A stretch of 64,000 nucleotides of DNA from Sphingomicrobium marinum (GTDB lineage: Bacteria; Pseudomonadota; Alphaproteobacteria; Sphingomonadales; Sphingomonadaceae), in assembly GCF_026157105.1 (NCBI RefSeq), contig NZ_JANPVQ010000001.1, forward strand, positions 675,501-739,500, written 5' to 3'. The notes beneath the pieces were generated by a model, which searched no databases, was not told the origin of the DNA, and saw only the letters and a program-made list of their open reading frames with translations. Below, one piece after another: positions 1 through 8,602 of the stretch. Made by a program: the position numbers and the translations under genes. The number at the start of each line of letters is the position of its first letter. Position 1 is the stretch's first letter.

Positions 1-43
1 CGAGCGCTAGCCGCGGCCGCGATTGCGCGGGGAGGGGCTTGCC

Positions 44-490
44 TCAGCCCCGGCCACGATAGCCCGCGACGCCTTGGTCGGGCAGCCACAATCCTTCAGG
101 CGGCGCGCCCGTTTGCCAGAATACGTCGATCGGAATGCCGCCACGCGGATACCAATAGCCGCCGATACGCAGCCACTTGGGCTTCATCTCGTCGGCGAGC
201 CGTTTGCCGATGCCCACCGTGCAATCTTCGTGGAAGGCCCGGTGGTTGCGAAAGCTGCCGAGGAAGAGCTTGAGGCTCTTCGATTCGACGATGGTGTCGC
301 CCGGCGCATAGTCGATCACGAGATGCGCGAAATCGGGCTGCGCGGTGACCGGGCAGAGCGACGTAAATTCGGGCGCGGTGAAGCGCACCAGGTAAAGCTC
401 ACCCGCTCGCGGGTTGGCGACATAGTCTAGCGCTGCCTCCTCGGGCGATGCGGGTAGCGGGCTGTCCTGGCCGAGAAATTTGGGTTCCAT
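44..490 (-). CDS. queF: NADPH-dependent 7-cyano-7-deazaguanine reductase QueF
   Basis: Reduces the nitrile preQ0 to the amine preQ1 in queuosine tRNA-modification biosynthesis; cytoplasmic. The 148-residue protein matches the short, single-domain QueF type. The expected nucleophile is Cys46 in TSLCPVT with Asp53 just after it, followed by the substrate/NADPH motif ESKSLK (69-74) and a His-Glu pair (87-88). I start at the ATG at 490: the open frame continues upstream to 835 but runs into the oppositely oriented DUF2945 gene and its leader, and family homology begins here. No other queuosine gene is visible, so it looks like a stand-alone gene. The 43 bases downstream to the window edge hold nothing I recognise. 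Confidence 0.93.
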   Translation of the reverse strand: MEPKFLGQDSPLPASPEEAALDYVANPRAGELYLVRFTAPEFTSLCPVTAQPDFAHLVIDYAPGDTIVESKSLKLFLGSFRNHRAFHEDCTVGIGKRLADEMKPKWLRIGGYWYPRGGIPIDVFWQTGAPPEGLWLPDQGVAGYRGRG

Positions 491-565
491 GGGCGGCGCT
501 CTAGCAGCGCGCGCGGTGCAAGCAAATATCCGGTCTTTGCGCGGCCTCCTCTGGCCGCACCGCGC

Positions 566-591
566 GGAACGTGCGCCCGATCCCACGCATT
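566..591 (+). promoter_or_regulatory. Possible EcfG (general stress sigma) promoter for the DUF2945 gene
   Basis: GGAAC at 566-570 is followed after exactly 17 bases by CATT at 588-591. The alphaproteobacterial EcfG consensus is GGAAC, 16-17 bases, CGTT, so one base of the -10 differs. The site lies 23 bases before the start codon. The match is by eye, and the gene family is a plausible but not proven stress-regulon member. Confidence 0.35.
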
Positions 592-613
592 CTAGGAAGC
601 AAAGGAGAAAATC

Positions 614-841
614 ATGAGCAATTCTAACAGTTTCCAGACCAACCAGCACGTCAAATGGGATTGGGGCAATGGCACCGCCAAGGGCCAGATCGAAGAACGC
701 TTCGAACGCGAGGTCACGCGCACGCTGCAGGGCAATGAGGTGACGCGCGACGGCAGCGAAGATAATCCCGCCTACCTGATCAAGCAGGAAGATGGCGACG
801 AGGTCCTGAAACTCGGGTCGGAGCTTGAGGCGCAAAACTGA
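614..841 (+). CDS. DUF2945 (HVA1/TUDOR-like) small protein
   Basis: A 75-residue hydrophilic cytoplasmic protein. It resembles the DUF2945 family (hypervirulence-associated protein, TUDOR-like fold): an N-terminal [15 protein letters not shown] strand pattern, then a charged loop and a closing strand pair near [15 protein letters not shown]. Function is unknown in the family; the SH3/Tudor-like fold suggests a small binding module. A strong Shine-Dalgarno (AAAGGAG) lies 7-8 bases before the ATG. It is monocistronic, with a possible EcfG-type promoter in front and a hairpin terminator behind, which would fit stress induction (inference). Confidence 0.8.
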   Translation: MSNSNSFQTNQHVKWDWGNGTAKGQIEERFEREVTRTLQGNEVTRDGSEDNPAYLIKQEDGDEVLKLGSELEAQN

Positions 842-864
842 TAGTCACCCGCATGAACGAACTG

Positions 865-897
865 AGGGGAAGCCCGGTATCGCCGCGCTTCCCCTTT
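865..897 (+). terminator. Intrinsic terminator after the DUF2945 gene
   Basis: A nine-base stem, AGGGGAAGC (865-873) pairing with GCTTCCCCT (887-895), with a 13-base loop. Only a short T run follows (895-897), so efficiency may be modest. It ends 54 bases before the sulfurtransferase start. Confidence 0.55.
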
Positions 898-950
898 GAC
901 GTTTGCGGGCAGGCGCGCCACGATGGGCAAACCATCAAGGGAAGGCGGCG

Positions 951-1769
951 ATGGACGAATTGGTGACCACCAAGTGGCTGGCCGAACATCTGGGCGAACC
1001 CGATCTCAAGATCGTCGATGCAAGCTTTCACCTGCCCACCAGCGAGCGTGATGCGCGCGCCGAATTTCTCGAAGCGCACATTCCGGGCGCCGTCTTTATG
1101 GACATCAAAGAGATCGCCGATCCCGAAAAATTGGCGCCGCACATGTTGCCGCCCGCCTCGCAAGCAGGGCCCATGCTCGGGGCGCTCGGGCTCAAGCGCG
1201 ATGACCGCATCGTCGTCTATGACGCAAGCCCGTTTCACAGCGCGGCGCGCGGCTGGTTCACACTACGCCATTATGGCGCGCAGAACGTCGCCATCCTCGA
1301 CGGCGGGCTGCCCAAATGGCAGCGCGAACGCCGCGCGATCGAAAGCGGGAAGCCCGTGATCGTCCCGACCACGTTCGATGCTGTGGAAGGCGCAAAGGTA
1401 GTCGACAAGCAGGAGGTGATGGCCAGCCGTCTGATCGTCGATGCACGCGGCAGCGAGCGGTTCAAGGGCAGCACCCCCGAACCGCGTGAGGGCATGGCGG
1501 CGGGACACATTCCGGGGGCCAAGAACGTCCCTTATGCATCGCTCTACGAAGAGGATGGCACCTATAAGACGGGTGCCGCGCTGGCACGCGCATTCGAGGA
1601 AGCCGGCGTTGATCCCGAAAAGCCGTTTACGGCTACCTGCGGATCGGGCGTCACCGCGTGCGGGCTGATCTTTGCAGCGCGCCTGCTCGGCAATCGCGAC
1701 ACGCGGCTGTACGATGGCAGCTGGGCGGAATGGGGCGCGGATCCCGCGACACCAAAGGAAAAGAACTAG
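951..1769 (+). CDS. sseA: 3-mercaptopyruvate sulfurtransferase (tandem rhodanese, SseA type)
   Basis: Transfers sulfane sulfur from 3-mercaptopyruvate (or thiosulfate) to thiol acceptors in cysteine and sulfur metabolism. The 272-residue protein has two rhodanese domains. The N-terminal one (about 1-135) is non-catalytic, with YDASPFHSAARG in place of a Cys loop. The C-terminal one (about 150-265) carries Cys230 in the loop CGSGVTA, the signature of mercaptopyruvate rather than thiosulfate enzymes. I start at the ATG at 951, preceded by AAGGCGG, rather than at an in-frame start 48 bases upstream that would add residues outside the family. Single gene, convergent with the small gene at 1773. 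Confidence 0.9.
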   Translation: MDELVTTKWLAEHLGEPDLKIVDASFHLPTSERDARAEFLEAHIPGAVFMDIKEIADPEKLAPHMLPPASQAGPMLGALGLKRDDRIVVYDASPFHSAARGWFTLRHYGAQNVAILDGGLPKWQRERRAIESGKPVIVPTTFDAVEGAKVVDKQEVMASRLIVDARGSERFKGSTPEPREGMAAGHIPGAKNVPYASLYEEDGTYKTGAALARAFEEAGVDPEKPFTATCGSGVTACGLIFAARLLGNRDTRLYDGSWAEWGADPATPKEKN

Positions 1770-1772
1770 GCC

Positions 1773-2090
1773 TTACAGGCTGAGGATGCGGTGCAGGTCG
1801 ACACCGGTGGCGCGCAGGCTGTCGGCCAGCGTAGTGGCGCGCTTGCCGTCGACGCGCGCGGCGAGCGTTATCGCGGCCAGACCGTCGCGGGCCGCGGCTT
1901 CCATCGCCTCTGCATAGGCCAGCTTGTCGGCTACCGATGCGCTCGGCACCTGACCGGGCATATCGCGTACTTCCAGACTGTCCGGGTCGATCGCCTCGAC
2001 ACTGGCGCGCAGCGCGCCCAGGCGGTCGAGTGCTTCGGTGTAAGGATCGTGCAACGGGGCACGCGGCTCGGTGGTTAGGAAGCTGATCAT
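1773..2090 (-). CDS. Conserved hypothetical protein, 105 residues
   Basis: No family recognised. The product is soluble, without signal peptide, membrane segment or cysteines, rich in Ala, Leu and Asp, and probably mostly helical. It ends three bases from the convergent sulfurtransferase gene. A CtrA-like winged-helix gene on the same strand ends 47 bases upstream, so co-transcription is possible. Codon use is like the neighbours, which supports a real gene. An overlapping plus-strand frame of similar length has an implausible composition and was discarded. Confidence 0.6.
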   Translation of the reverse strand: MISFLTTEPRAPLHDPYTEALDRLGALRASVEAIDPDSLEVRDMPGQVPSASVADKLAYAEAMEAAARDGLAAITLAARVDGKRATTLADSLRATGVDLHRILSL

Positions 2091-2137
2091 GCTTCCGGCC
2101 TAAAGCGCGATGGTAAACGAAACGTTACGCGGCGGAC

Positions 2138-2686
2138 TTAATTTTCGAGGCTGTCCGCATCGCGCAGGATCCAGCCGCGCTGCGGGATGGTTTCGATGAA
2201 TTCCGCACCGCCCGAGGCCGAGCGCAATTTCTTGCGCAGCTTGGAGATGAAGACGTCGATAATCTTGGGCTGCGGCTGGTCGTCGGCACGGCGATAGAGG
2301 TGCTTTAAGAGCATGTTGCGCGTGACGACATTGTTGCGCGCATAAGCGAGCAGTTCGAGCACGCGATATTCCATCTCGGTAATGCCGATGGGATTGCCGT
2401 CGATGCGGATGAGGCGCTGCATCGGGTCGACCGCCATGCGCCCGTCGCACAGCGTTTCGGGCATCTCGTTGCCCTGCGCCTTCAGGCTGGTGAGCATCTG
2501 GCTGGCGGCTTCGTCGCTGTCTTCCTGGCTCACCGATGTGGGCGAACCCAAGACCTGGCTCTGGATATCGGCAAGCGCGGTCTGTGCCTGGTTGACCAGG
2601 TCGAGCCCGTCTTCCAGCCGCTTTTTCGCGCGATCGAGCTGGCTTTCGAGATCGACCAGCTTCGTCTGGATTCCGTCCTGCGCCAT
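2138..2686 (-). CDS. Orphan CtrA-like winged-helix DNA-binding protein with N-terminal coiled coil, no receiver domain
   Basis: A 182-residue putative transcription factor. Residues about 1-50 form a charged heptad-rich helix, followed by an acidic linker (about 50-75). Residues about 80-180 are an OmpR/PhoB-type winged helix. The core KIIDVFISKLRKKL, with the flanking EMEYRVLELL and RGWILRD, is close to what I know of the output domain of the cell-cycle regulator CtrA (KIIDVFICKLRKKL). The receiver domain that would carry the phosphorylated Asp is absent and the coiled coil takes its place, so it cannot be a classical response regulator. It could bind CtrA-type sites, dimerise, or compete with CtrA (inference). 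Stand-alone gene between bamF and the small hypothetical gene. Confidence 0.85.
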   Translation of the reverse strand: MAQDGIQTKLVDLESQLDRAKKRLEDGLDLVNQAQTALADIQSQVLGSPTSVSQEDSDEAASQMLTSLKAQGNEMPETLCDGRMAVDPMQRLIRIDGNPIGITEMEYRVLELLAYARNNVVTRNMLLKHLYRRADDQPQPKIIDVFISKLRKKLRSASGGAEFIETIPQRGWILRDADSLEN

Positions 2687-2712
2687 GCCTTAGCCCCCAA
2701 TTAGCTCTTCTA

Positions 2713-3108
2713 TTATTGCGGCGCGTCGCTCGACGACGTCTGCGAGTCGCTTTCCGGCGCGGTAATGATCGTCGAGGTGTCGGCGCCCTTGTCGACGACG
2801 CGGGTCTGCGGATCACCGGCCTGGCTGCGCGTGCCGATCGTGCCGCCGCCTTCACCGGCCGCGTCAATCACGGCGCGTTCGCTGGCCGCGCGCGGTGCCG
2901 CGCCGCCAAACAGCGCTTCGATCGCCTGCGCCTGGCTCGACTGCGCGCTCGAGGACACGGTCCCTGCCGCGGGCGGCGTCAGCGTGTAATCGGGCGGGAT
3001 CACCAGTGGCGCATTGCGCTGCACGGCAAATTCATCGAGCGAGCCGCCGCTGCCGCAGGCGGCCAGCGCCAGCGGAGCCAACAGGATCAGGGCCTTATGC
3101 ATGTTCAT
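2713..3108 (-). CDS. bamF: BamF-type (DUF3035) outer-membrane lipoprotein
   Basis: A 131-residue lipoprotein: signal peptide with a lipobox ending in LAAC (Cys18), then the DUF3035 signature DEFAVQRNAPLVIPPDYTLTPP. The C-terminal half is low-complexity Ser/Ala/Gly/Asp. The family is described as a subunit of the alphaproteobacterial beta-barrel assembly machine. The start overlaps the end of lspA by 14 bases. The order ileS-lspA-bamF recurs in alphaproteobacteria and is fitting, because LspA processes lipoproteins such as this one. The BamF role is known from Caulobacter; here it is assigned by family. Confidence 0.82.
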   Translation of the reverse strand: MNMHKALILLAPLALAACGSGGSLDEFAVQRNAPLVIPPDYTLTPPAAGTVSSSAQSSQAQAIEALFGGAAPRAASERAVIDAAGEGGGTIGTRSQAGDPQTRVVDKGADTSTIITAPESDSQTSSSDAPQ

Positions 3109-3586
3109 TCTCCTTGGGGCCGCTCGCGAAGAAAAAGGCCCGGATCAATAATATAACGACGCCTACGCTAATCGCTGCGTCGGCAATGTTGAAGACGAAA
3201 AAGGGACGAAACGTGCCGAAATGCAGGTCGAGAAAGTCGACCACATAGCCAAATCGCACCCGATCGACGATATTTCCCAGCGCCCCGCCCAGAATCATCG
3301 CGAGCCCGATGCGGTCCCAGCGATGCTCTTCCTTGGTTATCCAGTAGCCGACACCCGCCGCGATCAGCGCCGTCGCGCCGGTCAGCAGCCAGCGCCCAAG
3401 CTCGCTGTCTGCCTGTAACAGTCCCATCGAGATGCCGCGATTTTCGACCCACGTGAGATCGAAGATGGGCAGCAGCTCGATATTGCGTACGTTGTAGAGG
3501 TCGATCGGATTGATGATCATCCACTTGGTGACCTGGTCGGCAACGAAGATGAAAATGGCGAACAGATACGCCGCACGCAGGGTCAT
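3095..3586 (-). CDS. lspA: Lipoprotein signal peptidase (signal peptidase II)
   Basis: Inner-membrane aspartyl protease that cleaves the signal peptide of diacylated prolipoproteins. The 163-residue protein has four hydrophobic segments and the two catalytic-Asp motifs GNIVDR and FNIADAAI. The ATG at 3586 overlaps the ileS stop in an ATGA arrangement, so translation is probably coupled. I did not use the upstream in-frame extension to 3664, because it lies in the ileS 3' end and adds a basic, non-homologous stretch. Confidence 0.95.
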   Translation of the reverse strand: MTLRAAYLFAIFIFVADQVTKWMIINPIDLYNVRNIELLPIFDLTWVENRGISMGLLQADSELGRWLLTGATALIAAGVGYWITKEEHRWDRIGLAMILGGALGNIVDRVRFGYVVDFLDLHFGTFRPFFVFNIADAAISVGVVILLIRAFFFASGPKENEHA

Positions 3587-6534
3587 TCGACGACCTCCGC
3601 GCAGCGATCGCACAGGTCGCCGTCTTCTTTCACTTCGGGAAGGTGGCGCCAGCAGCGGCCGCATTTTGCATTGTCGGTAACGGTCACGCTGACCTCATCG
3701 GATTTCGTCACTGTCGAGGTGATGAACAGCTCCGCGAGGAAGTCCGCATCCTCGTCGCTCGGCACGCTTACTTCGGCGGCGAGGCTGGACCGGATCGTCT
3801 TTTCCTTGCGATAGGGTTCGATCGCCTCGGTCACCTTTTCGCGCAGCATGCGAAGGCCCTCGAACCGCTCGGCAAGCGCATCGTCCAGCCACGCTTCCGG
3901 CATGTCTTCCAGCTCCAGCAAGTGCACGCTGCCGCGATCGGGGAAGCGGTGGCCCCAGGCTTCTTCGCTGGTGAACACCAGCACCGGCGCGGCATAGCGC
4001 ACCATCGCGTGGAACAGCACGTCGAGGACGGTGCGGTAGCTCTTGCGCTTCAGCCCTTCGGGATCGTCGCAATAGAGGCAGTCCTTGCGGATATCGAAGA
4101 AGAAGGCGCTCAGATCCTCGTTCGCGAAATCGACCAGCGCGCGCGTGTAGCTGTTATAGTCGAAATCCTCGATCGCATGGCGCAGCTTCGTATCGAGCCG
4201 CTTGAGGCGGTCGAGCATGTAGCGCTCGAGCTCGGGCATTTCGCCATGTTCGACCTTTTCAGCATCGGTGAAGCCGTCGAGCGCGCCGAGCAGGTAACGG
4301 AAGGTGTTGCGCAGGCGGCGATACTGGTCGGCGACGCCTTTCAGGATCTCGTCACCGATGCGGTGATCCTCGGTATAGTCGACCGAAAGCGCCCACAGGC
4401 GGATGATATCCGCGCCATAGGTCTCCATGACCTTGAGCGGATCGACCGTGTTGCCGAGGCTCTTCGACATCTTCTTGCCCTTGGCATCCATGCTGAAACC
4501 GTGGGTAAGCACGGCCTCATAAGGCGCGCGGCCGCGGGTGCCGCAGCTTTCGAGCAGCGAGGACTGGAACCAGCCGCGATGCTGGTCAGACCCTTCGAGA
4601 TAAAGATCGGCGGGCCAGCGCTGTTCGGGCCAGTCGCCGATTTCCAGCACGAAAGCGTGCGTGCTGCCACTGTCGAACCAGACGTCGAGAATGTCGGTGA
4701 CCATCTCGTAATCGTCGGGGTTGCGACCTTCGCCGAGAAATTCGCCGGCGCGCGCTTCGTCCCAGGCATCGACGCCCTCTTCGCGCATCGCCGCGACGAT
4801 GCGTTCGTTGACCGCCTTGTCGACCAGCAGTTCGCCCGTCTTCTTCTCGACGAACAAAGCGATGGGCACGCCCCAGGCGCGCTGGCGGCTGATCAGCCAG
4901 TCGGGGCGGCCTTCGACCATCGACTGGATACGACGGCGGCCCTTTTCGGGGACGAAGCGCACGCGGTCGATCTCGTCCAATGCCACTTCGCGCAGCGTCG
5001 GGAAGTCGTCGACGACATGGCCGTTATCGTTGGTCTCGCCACCTTCGTCTTCCCATCGCTCCTCCGCGGGCGTCTTGGGGTCGAGATGGTGGAGGTGCTT
5101 ATCGATCGCGATGAACCATTGCGGGGTGCAGCGGTAGATGACCTTGGCCTTCGACCGCCAGCTATGCGGGTAGCTGTGCGCATAATCGGCGCTGGCCGAC
5201 AGCAATGCGCCCGCATCGCGCAGGTCCGAGCAGATCGGGCCGTCGGGCGAGTTGAAGGGCTTGTTGATGACGCTGCGGCGGCGCTCATCGTCCCCGCCGA
5301 GCCATTCCCAATCGTCGCGATAGCGCCCGTCGGCCATAACCGCGAATTCGGGGTTGAGGCCATTGGCCTTGCACAGATCGAAATCGTCCTCGCCATGATC
5401 GGGCGCCATATGGACGAGCCCGGTGCCGCTGTCGGTGGTGACGAAGTCGCCTGCAAGGAAGGGGCGCGGGCGGGCATAGAAGCCGCCAAGATGATGCATG
5501 GGGTGGCGGGCGACGGTGCCGGCGAGGTCTTTGCCCCTAACATGCAGGAAACCGCCATCATGCTCCGCCGTATCAAACAAGAAGTCATCGATCTCAACGA
5601 TGGGGGATTCACGATCCCAACCCTCTGCGGACGGTAGCGAACGAACATACCGATCAAGCCGACGGCTAAATTCTTCGATCAAATCATTCGCAATGAGAAT
5701 GCGTTTTCCGGTAATACCTGGAGCATCCACGTGAGCTGTCAGCTCAAGTAGGTCGTACTGAACCTCCGGCCCATATGCCAAAGCCTGATTGACCGGGATG
5801 GTCCACGGCGTCGTTGTCCAGATTACCGCGTGCGCGCCGACCAGCTCAGGAACCGGGCTCTCGACAATCTCGAACGCGACATCGATCTGCGGGCTGTCGG
5901 TCAGGTCCTCATATTCGACCTCGGCCTCGGCCAATGCGGTTTCCTCGACCGGGCTCCACATGACCGGGCGCGCGCCGCGATAGAGCTGGCCTGTCTCGGC
6001 GAACTTGAACAGCTCGGCGACGATCTGGGCTTCGGCCTCTGGACGCATGGTGAGGTACGGGCGGTCATAGTCGCCGATATTGCCGAGGCGGCGGAACTGG
6101 CCCGTCTGCGTGTCGACCCATTTTTGCGCATAAGCGCGGCACTCGGCGCGAAATTCCTTCGGCGCGACGGCATTCTTGTCGCGCTTCTTCTTGCGGTAGA
6201 GCTCTTCGATCTTCCACTCGATCGGCAGCCCGTGGCAGTCCCAGCCGGGCACGTAGGGCACGTCCTTGCCGAGCAGCGACTGCGAGCGCACCACCATATC
6301 CTTCAGCGTCTTGTTGAGCGCATGGCCGATATGGATGTCGCCATTGGCATATGGCGGGCCATCATGAAGGATGAATTTCTCGCGCCCTTTACGGCTTTCG
6401 CGAAGCTGCCGGTAAATATCGTCCTTTTCCCACTGCTCGAGGATCTTCGGCTCCTTCTGCGGGAGACCGGCCTTCATGGGAAAATCGGTCTTGGGCAGGA
6501 AGACCGTGTCTTTATAGTTCGGCTTGTCGGACAT
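3583..6534 (-). CDS. ileS: Isoleucyl-tRNA synthetase
   Basis: Class I aminoacyl-tRNA synthetase charging tRNA-Ile, 983 residues, within the usual length. HIGH is at 68-71 and KMSKS near residue 688 (GKKMSKSLGN). The CP1 editing domain lies between them, with the DHGEDDF element. The C-terminal zinc finger has two Cys pairs (CGRC and CDRC) within the last 30 residues. I start at the ATG at 6534; an in-frame extension to 6594 would overlap ribF. Middle gene of ribF-ileS-lspA-bamF: 10 bases after ribF, 4-base overlap with lspA. A stretch of the editing domain (about 5580-5760) is clearly lower in GC than the flanks. Confidence 0.97.
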   Translation of the reverse strand: MSDKPNYKDTVFLPKTDFPMKAGLPQKEPKILEQWEKDDIYRQLRESRKGREKFILHDGPPYANGDIHIGHALNKTLKDMVVRSQSLLGKDVPYVPGWDCHGLPIEWKIEELYRKKKRDKNAVAPKEFRAECRAYAQKWVDTQTGQFRRLGNIGDYDRPYLTMRPEAEAQIVAELFKFAETGQLYRGARPVMWSPVEETALAEAEVEYEDLTDSPQIDVAFEIVESPVPELVGAHAVIWTTTPWTIPVNQALAYGPEVQYDLLELTAHVDAPGITGKRILIANDLIEEFSRRLDRYVRSLPSAEGWDRESPIVEIDDFLFDTAEHDGGFLHVRGKDLAGTVARHPMHHLGGFYARPRPFLAGDFVTTDSGTGLVHMAPDHGEDDFDLCKANGLNPEFAVMADGRYRDDWEWLGGDDERRRSVINKPFNSPDGPICSDLRDAGALLSASADYAHSYPHSWRSKAKVIYRCTPQWFIAIDKHLHHLDPKTPAEERWEDEGGETNDNGHVVDDFPTLREVALDEIDRVRFVPEKGRRRIQSMVEGRPDWLISRQRAWGVPIALFVEKKTGELLVDKAVNERIVAAMREEGVDAWDEARAGEFLGEGRNPDDYEMVTDILDVWFDSGSTHAFVLEIGDWPEQRWPADLYLEGSDQHRGWFQSSLLESCGTRGRAPYEAVLTHGFSMDAKGKKMSKSLGNTVDPLKVMETYGADIIRLWALSVDYTEDHRIGDEILKGVADQYRRLRNTFRYLLGALDGFTDAEKVEHGEMPELERYMLDRLKRLDTKLRHAIEDFDYNSYTRALVDFANEDLSAFFFDIRKDCLYCDDPEGLKRKSYRTVLDVLFHAMVRYAAPVLVFTSEEAWGHRFPDRGSVHLLELEDMPEAWLDDALAERFEGLRMLREKVTEAIEPYRKEKTIRSSLAAEVSVPSDEDADFLAELFITSTVTKSDEVSVTVTDNAKCGRCWRHLPEVKEDGDLCDRCAEVVE

Positions 6535-6544
6535 TCGGGCGGCC

Positions 6545-7486
6545 TTAAGGGGTGGTGGCCCCTGCTGCAAGCAATCGTCGCGCTTCGGCTTCATCTTCGG
6601 CGATCTGGCGCTTGAGCGCGTCGATATCGTGGAAGGCGGCTTCGGGGCGGATATAATGCATCAGCGCGACCTCGATCTCCTGGTCGTAGAGGTCGCCTTC
6701 CCAGTCGAAAATATAGGTTTCGAGCAGCTCCTTGGGCGGATCGAACATGGGTCGCACACCAAGGTTGGCGACGCCGTCATGTTCGCTGCCGTCGGGAAGC
6801 GTCACGCGCACCGCGTAGATGCCGTAGGCCGGGCGCACATAGCTGCCCATATCCATATTGGCGGTCGGCCAGCCAAGCTCACGACCGCGCTTGTCGCCAT
6901 GAATGATGGCCCCGCGCACCGCAAAGGGGCGGGTGAGGAGGCGCGTCGCCGTATGCGGATCGCCCGCCTGCAAGGCTTCGCGAATGCGGCTGGAGGAAAC
7001 GGTGGCGTCTTCGAGCGCGACGGGCGCGACTGCTTCGGCGTCGATGCCGTGCTGGGCGCCTTCTTCGCGCAGCACATCGGCATTGCCGCCGCGGCCGTTG
7101 CCGAAGGTGAAGTCTTCGCCGGTGACCACGGCTGCGGCACCGAGCCGATCGGCCAGCATGACCTTGATGAAGTCTTCCGCGCTCATCGAGGCGAGCGCGC
7201 CATCGAAGCGGAACACGAACATCGCGTCCGCGCCGGCATGCGCGAACAATTCCTCGCGCTGGTCGATCGTGGTCAGCCGAAAGGGCGGGGCATCGGGGCG
7301 AAAGTGGCGCACCGGATGCGGATCGAAGGTCGCGACGATCGCCGGGCGCCGTTCGTGCGCCGCCCGCGCGATGGCGCGGCCCACCACCGCCTGGTGCCCG
7401 AAATGGAAGCCGTCGAAATTGCCCAGCGCGATCACCGCGCCGCGCAAGTTGTCAGGAATGGGCGTGTCGAGGGTCAGCCGCTGCAT
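6545..7486 (-). CDS. ribF: Bifunctional riboflavin kinase / FAD synthetase
   Basis: Makes FMN from riboflavin and then FAD. The 313-residue protein has two domains. The N-terminal adenylyltransferase (about 1-165) has the nucleotide-binding motif GNFDGFHFGH and a later SSSRIREAL (the usual SSTxIR position). The C-terminal flavokinase (about 180-305) has the motif RGRELGWPTANM. First gene of the run toward ileS, 10 bases before it. No FMN riboswitch-like leader is seen in the 38 bases between it and the next gene upstream. An antisense frame across this gene is a shadow. Confidence 0.95.
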   Translation of the reverse strand: MQRLTLDTPIPDNLRGAVIALGNFDGFHFGHQAVVGRAIARAAHERRPAIVATFDPHPVRHFRPDAPPFRLTTIDQREELFAHAGADAMFVFRFDGALASMSAEDFIKVMLADRLGAAAVVTGEDFTFGNGRGGNADVLREEGAQHGIDAEAVAPVALEDATVSSSRIREALQAGDPHTATRLLTRPFAVRGAIIHGDKRGRELGWPTANMDMGSYVRPAYGIYAVRVTLPDGSEHDGVANLGVRPMFDPPKELLETYIFDWEGDLYDQEIEVALMHYIRPEAAFHDIDALKRQIAEDEAEARRLLAAGATTP

Positions 7487-7524
7487 GTGAAATGCCTTAA
7501 CGTCTCGGGCCGGGCAGGCAAGCC

Positions 7525-8556
7525 TCAGACAATTTCGTGCTCGTCGAGCATGACGCCCGAGAGGCGTTCCTCGGTTTCGGGATCGAGTTCGCCTTCATCT
7601 TCGCCGAGCTGGGCGATGTGGAGCAGTGCATCGCCGCGATTGGCGACGCCGTGGCGACTGTCGCCGATTACCAGGCCGCTGATGGGCGACAGGATCGCGG
7701 ATTCGTCGCTGCGCACCGGATCGGCAATCTTGCCCAGCAGTTCGTTGCGCTCGACCCTCGATCCCGAAGCGACCCGGAGCGCCACCATTCCCGCGCGCGG
7801 CGCACGCACCCACATCGAGCGCGTCGCTTCGAGGGGGGGCAGGATCGAGCGCTTGCGCGGCTTGAGTTCGAGCATGCCCATCGCTTCCATCGTGCGCAGG
7901 ATGCCGTTGACGCCGATGCGGGTCGAAAAACTGTCGAGGCGTAGCGCCTCGCCAGCCTCATAGAGCAGCATTTCCACGCCCGCTTCCATCGCCAGCGCAC
8001 GCAGCGAATTTTCCCGCAGCGGGGAGTGGATGACGATCGGCGGGGAGAAAGCGCGCGCCAGTTCCACCGCGCGTTTGGCATCCGGGCTCACCCGGATCTG
8101 CGGCAGATTGTAGCGGTGGATCGCGGCCGAATGCAGGTCGATGGCGAAATCGGCGCGTTCGAGCACTTCGGTGCGAAAGAGATAGGCCAGCCGGCTGGCG
8201 AGTGGGCCCTGCTCGCGCCCGGGAAAGCTGCGGTTAAGATCGCGGCGATCGGGCAGATAGCGGCTACCCGCGACGAACCCGAAGAGGTTGACGACGGGCA
8301 CGATCAGCAGGGTGCCGGCAAGTTTCGATGCCTTGACCTTGCGCGCCAGTCGCCGCGCGATTTCGACCCCGCTGATTTCGTCGCCATGGATCGCGGCGCT
8401 GATCGCCAGCACGGGACCATCCGACTTGCCATGGAAGACGTGGACGGGGAGCATTTGCATCTGTCCCGCGACGCTGCGCGCGACGGGAATTTCGATGAGG
8501 GCCTGCTTGCCCGGCGCCACTGCGGTATCGAGTAAGGTATAAGGTGAACGGCTCAT
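7525..8556 (-). CDS. Succinylglutamate desuccinylase/aspartoacylase-family metallohydrolase
   Basis: A 343-residue zinc-dependent deacylase of the AstE/AspA clan (M14-like). The zinc motif HGDEISG and a second ligand motif DLHSAA are present in the first half. The C-terminal third (about 265-330) is a beta-rich, lipoyl-like module common in this subgroup. The substrate cannot be read from sequence; no arginine-succinylation genes surround it. I start at the ATG at 8556 (MSRSPYT); the next start upstream (8598) would run into the rpsM promoter. Divergent from the rpsM operon. Confidence 0.82.
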   Translation of the reverse strand: MSRSPYTLLDTAVAPGKQALIEIPVARSVAGQMQMLPVHVFHGKSDGPVLAISAAIHGDEISGVEIARRLARKVKASKLAGTLLIVPVVNLFGFVAGSRYLPDRRDLNRSFPGREQGPLASRLAYLFRTEVLERADFAIDLHSAAIHRYNLPQIRVSPDAKRAVELARAFSPPIVIHSPLRENSLRALAMEAGVEMLLYEAGEALRLDSFSTRIGVNGILRTMEAMGMLELKPRKRSILPPLEATRSMWVRAPRAGMVALRVASGSRVERNELLGKIADPVRSDESAILSPISGLVIGDSRHGVANRGDALLHIAQLGEDEGELDPETEERLSGVMLDEHEIV

Positions 8557-8602
8557 CCGCACTGCACTAGCGGATTTTGGGCAAAATGCACCCGCCAAGG
8601 TG

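Noticed and set aside
3643-5637. 664-residue plus-strand open frame antisense to ileS
   Set aside because: It is the shadow of a high-GC real gene: ileS has all synthetase motifs, while this frame has a biased, motif-free composition and no ribosome-binding site.
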